From: Phialophora verrucosa
Lineage: Eukaryota > Ascomycota > Eurotiomycetes > Chaetothyriales > Herpotrichiellaceae
Direction of reading: 5' to 3'
DNA: 64,000 nt
Assembly: GCA_002099365.1 (NCBI GenBank)
Contig: MSED01000013.1
Location: 868,001-932,000 of the forward strand
The notes under the pieces were generated by a model. It searched no databases. It was not told the origin of the DNA and saw only the letters and a program-made list of their open reading frames with translations. Position numbers and translations under genes: made by a program. This document shows positions 61,137 through 64,000 of this stretch, piece by piece (positions within the stretch are counted from its first letter, which is position 1; each line of letters opens with the position of its first letter).

Positions 61137-63890
61137 ATGCAGCGGCTTCTCAAGAGCAACAAGTCGCAGGCCTCGATCGAAGACCCCCAGGCTCATCAAA
61201 CTCACCCTGATCCACATCTCCATCAGCAACAGCAACAGCCCCCTCAAGGTGGACGCCAGCAGCAACTCTACCCTGACCACCAACATCAACCCTACTCGCC
61301 ACGGCCATCGCAACAACAGCCATTCCCTCCTGACGCTCGCTTCCCGGGACAAGGACAGGGACAGGGACAAGATCTACAATCTCAGTCGCAGTCTCAGCCT
61401 CATTCCGGAGCCCCTCCTCATCTGGGCCGCAGTCAGAGCAACCGCAACTCGTCAATCCTAGACGTGTATGGAACCCAGCGACCACAAGTGAACATAGTCC
61501 CTCCACTGTCCCAGCAACAACAGTCGTTCATCCCAGAGGGTCCCGCACCGATTCCCGGACAGACTCAGTTCGGCAAGTCAACACAAGTCCGCACCATTGA
61601 AGACAAAGAACACAAACGGTCCAAACGCAATATCATCTCCAGTCTGCTGAAAGACAAGAGTAAAGACGACGAGAAACACCGAGAGAAAGAGAAGGAAAAC
61701 AACTCGGCTGAGCGCAAGCCTCTCGGGCGGTCAAGCTCGGTACATCTCCTCAGGAAATCCCATCCGCCTCCTGAGCAGCCGTCTCGCGAATCGTACTCGA
61801 CTCAGACGTCTCCTCAGTCACAATACCCGCCCAGGCAGTCCGTCTATTATCCTCCCCCTCCGACCGAGGCTACCGACCCGCGTGCAAGCCAGGCTGTTGA
61901 TCAAACCACATACGAGCAATACCAGAGGAATCAGGCCCAATTTGACTCTCCTCAGAGTCAATTTACCCACCATTCTGTTGAATATACCGAGGACGCGCCT
62001 CATTTCAGCCCGCAACAGGAGCAATATCAGGCTTATCGTCAGTCGGAGTCGGAGAACACCTCAGACCAATACTTGCCCTATCAACCACAGTCGTCGAGGC
62101 CGAGCAACGTAGACTCTGACCCTTACCAACATCTCAGGCCTCCTTCACAAGCATCTCTAGGGCCGCCCTCACCCATCAACACCCCTGCCCAACCTCATAT
62201 TGGTGCTCCGGACTCTCGACCCTCCACAGCTGCAACGAACCGATACTCGGCGCAGTCGGCTAATCAAGGTCAACAGCCACCTCAACCGGCCATGGCAAGA
62301 GGCGACCCTCCCAACGGGGGCATCCGCCAACAGCTATCGCAGCGCGAACGAGGATCCGATGAGCAGGTTCCATATCAGAGCCAGAATCAAGCTGATCCAA
62401 GAGCGAGAATGTCCCAACAGCAAGCCTCTGAACAAGGTCGAAACACGCCGCCTCCTCGGAGCCGAGAGGATATCACTCAATTAGACTTTGCTTCACTTCT
62501 TGCACGCCACGAGGAATTGCAGGCCAAGTACTCCAAAGTCAAGCGATATTACTTCGAACGAGAAGCTCAAGTGACGCAGTTGCAAAACACTGTTGCAAAT
62601 CAGCGCCTTTCCATGTCCAAGACTTCTTTGGATGATGCACAATACACGGCCAGATTTGAGCGCTTGAGTCAAGCCATTAATAACCTCTCGTTCAACATCC
62701 GGAAGAACTGGCGCGCAATCCCACCGTGGCTGCGCCACGTGTGCAATCAGGATGCTCACACAGTTGGCACCAAAGAGATGACGGCAGTAGGGCGAGCTTG
62801 CATCACCCGTTGGCTGTACGAGAGTATCTTCCAGCACACATTCCATCCAGGCATTGAACCGTCATTATCCGCGCAGTTGAAGCGGATTGAACACAATCTA
62901 CGTCGCGGAGGACAAGCCGGTAGTCTGCTCACCGATGAACAGCGAGACGACTTGACGACCAAGATTACGACCTGGAGACTCACCACCATAGAAGGATTGC
63001 ATGACATGCTTGGTTCCCAGCAAGCAGAACACTACACAGAGACCATGAACAAGCATTATACCCACCAGCTCACCGAGTCCCTGAAGGCCAACCTGACAGA
63101 CCCCCCGCCACCGGGACTAGTGGAGGGCGTCGGCATGATTGTTGGGCAAGCCATCGGCATCGCTTCCAACATCCCGCTTGAGTCGCGCGATATCTGCATC
63201 GAATACTTCATGCCCGGCACTCCTCTCAATGAGGCGTACATGAAGGTCGAGCCACAGATAGTGGCGCTGAACAATCCGGGACCGGACGAACGGGTCCTTC
63301 AGCAACAGGCAGCCGAGGCAAAAGCGCGGGCAGAGGCGCAAGAAGGCGATCAGATGAGCACTGCCAGCACAGACGATGGACCTCGTGATGTCGAGGCCGA
63401 AATTCGTGAAGCTGCCGGTAAAGCGGCTTCGCAGACAGCACAGCAGCCCGGTGCTGGAGGCCATCAAGGACGCAACGAAAGCGTGACAAGCAACGCCAGT
63501 CAAGCAACGATCAAGGGTTCGGGTGACAAGCAGTCCAAGAAATCTGGATTGTTTGGTGGCTTTGTGAACAAGAAACCGTCAATGTCGTCGCGGGGTGGCG
63601 ACCGTCCAGAAGTTGCTAACACCTTGTCGCGAGCCGAAGGCGATGATGAACGCGGTAATGTTCGGAACAGCATGGCCGTGGATCCCGCATCCATGATCTC
63701 TCCGGCCATGGCGAACGAAGGGCGCATCAGGTTTGCGGCTTTTGTGGCCGTTGAAGTCAGGGGCAAAGGGCCAGGAACGGCACCGGCAAGTAGTGTAAAC
63801 AGTGGCAAGGAACCGGGCTCGGCGGCGGCAGGAGCAAGCCCCCAGTCCTCGGTTAATGTTCTTTTCAAGGCGCCTGTCTATGAATACTAG
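61137..63890 (+). CDS. Large Gln/Pro-rich protein with coiled coil and conserved helical domain
   Basis: Intronless, 917 residues from ATG 61137 (MQRLLKSNKSQAS); the frame stays open upstream but without a better start. Residues 1 to about 470 are disordered and rich in Gln, Pro, Ser and Tyr with poly-Gln runs, plus a basic block (RSKRNIISSLLKDKSKDDEK). Residues about 475-530 form a coiled coil (ARHEELQAKYSKVKRYYFER). About 535-740 is an ordered helical region with NNLSFNIRKNWRAIPPWL, ITRWLYESIFQHTFHPG and GVGMIVGQAIGIASNIPLES. A charged tail follows and the protein ends LFKAPVYEY. The ordered part looks like a conserved filamentous-fungal domain of unknown function. A scaffold role is plausible, not shown. 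Confidence 0.78.
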   Translation: MQRLLKSNKSQASIEDPQAHQTHPDPHLHQQQQQPPQGGRQQQLYPDHQHQPYSPRPSQQQPFPPDARFPGQGQGQGQDLQSQSQSQPHSGAPPHLGRSQSNRNSSILDVYGTQRPQVNIVPPLSQQQQSFIPEGPAPIPGQTQFGKSTQVRTIEDKEHKRSKRNIISSLLKDKSKDDEKHREKEKENNSAERKPLGRSSSVHLLRKSHPPPEQPSRESYSTQTSPQSQYPPRQSVYYPPPPTEATDPRASQAVDQTTYEQYQRNQAQFDSPQSQFTHHSVEYTEDAPHFSPQQEQYQAYRQSESENTSDQYLPYQPQSSRPSNVDSDPYQHLRPPSQASLGPPSPINTPAQPHIGAPDSRPSTAATNRYSAQSANQGQQPPQPAMARGDPPNGGIRQQLSQRERGSDEQVPYQSQNQADPRARMSQQQASEQGRNTPPPRSREDITQLDFASLLARHEELQAKYSKVKRYYFEREAQVTQLQNTVANQRLSMSKTSLDDAQYTARFERLSQAINNLSFNIRKNWRAIPPWLRHVCNQDAHTVGTKEMTAVGRACITRWLYESIFQHTFHPGIEPSLSAQLKRIEHNLRRGGQAGSLLTDEQRDDLTTKITTWRLTTIEGLHDMLGSQQAEHYTETMNKHYTHQLTESLKANLTDPPPPGLVEGVGMIVGQAIGIASNIPLESRDICIEYFMPGTPLNEAYMKVEPQIVALNNPGPDERVLQQQAAEAKARAEAQEGDQMSTASTDDGPRDVEAEIREAAGKAASQTAQQPGAGGHQGRNESVTSNASQATIKGSGDKQSKKSGLFGGFVNKKPSMSSRGGDRPEVANTLSRAEGDDERGNVRNSMAVDPASMISPAMANEGRIRFAAFVAVEVRGKGPGTAPASSVNSGKEPGSAAAGASPQSSVNVLFKAPVYEY

Positions 63891-64000
63891 AGGAGCAAGA
63901 GTGTATCGACGGCAGTGGGATATAGGGCATTTGCAAGCGATGGAGATGTCAGGGGGTCGATGCACTGATGAGTTGGCCGGGGACGCAAGATGTTTTGGGT
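63891..64000. other. 3' flank to window end
   Basis: 110 bases downstream of the last stop with nothing notable. Confidence 0.5.

Overview
The window is nuclear DNA from a filamentous ascomycete (Pezizomycotina). The reasons are spliced genes with short introns (mostly 45-110 nt, many 48-53 nt), CTRAY-like branch sites, pyrimidine-rich leaders, and families that are fungal or fungus-enriched: HET-C, Clr5, Atg27, Dal5-type MFS carriers, GPI-anchored thaumatin-like proteins and ankyrin/RBR giants. The gene mix would suit Eurotiomycetes or Dothideomycetes, but I cannot fix the order or species. I saw no convincing tRNA, rRNA, CRISPR array or intact transposon.

Left part (0.4-27.3 kb). A GPI-anchored multicopper oxidase is followed by a class II aldolase/adducin-domain protein and an aldehyde dehydrogenase, all on the plus strand. 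Next come a mismatch-specific uracil/thymine DNA glycosylase, a complete HET-C homologue, a Clr5-like coiled-coil protein, and on the minus strand a 2,023-residue ankyrin protein ending in an RBR (RING-IBR-RING2) ubiquitin ligase module. A cupin gene that appears frameshifted, a four-TM membrane protein and a TesB-type acyl-CoA thioesterase with a PTS1-like tail follow.

Middle part (27.6-44.3 kb). Housekeeping genes: prefoldin subunit 4 (minus, four exons), a YcaC-like isochorismatase hydrolase, ATG27 (minus, three exons) and a GNAT acetyltransferase. After a nine-copy 20-bp minisatellite come a GMC flavin oxidoreductase and a nine-exon Dal5-type MFS transporter, possibly a small oxidation/uptake pair. 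A hypothetical protein and a thaumatin-like cell-surface protein (minus) close this part.

Right part (44.3-64 kb). A gene-poor stretch of about 4.5 kb holds two related small single-TM proteins, one apparently truncated. Beyond it lies a Clr5 / C2H2 zinc-finger / ankyrin protein whose three central ankyrin repeats are nearly identical. Then come a protein with two cyclic-nucleotide-binding domains, an F-box and LRRs (minus), a Tim17/22/23-like membrane protein (minus), a Ure2-type glutathione transferase, a small acidic conserved protein and a large Gln/Pro-rich scaffold-like protein.

The items most worth a second look are the Clr5-zinc finger-ankyrin gene with homogenised repeats beside the small-TM pair; the ankyrin-RBR giant with shifted coding-like frames after its stop; two GC-AG introns; the frameshifted cupin; and the CCAAT-bearing minisatellite upstream of the GMC oxidoreductase. 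Exon joins were chosen by reading splice consensus, frame and family conservation by eye; no database search was run.
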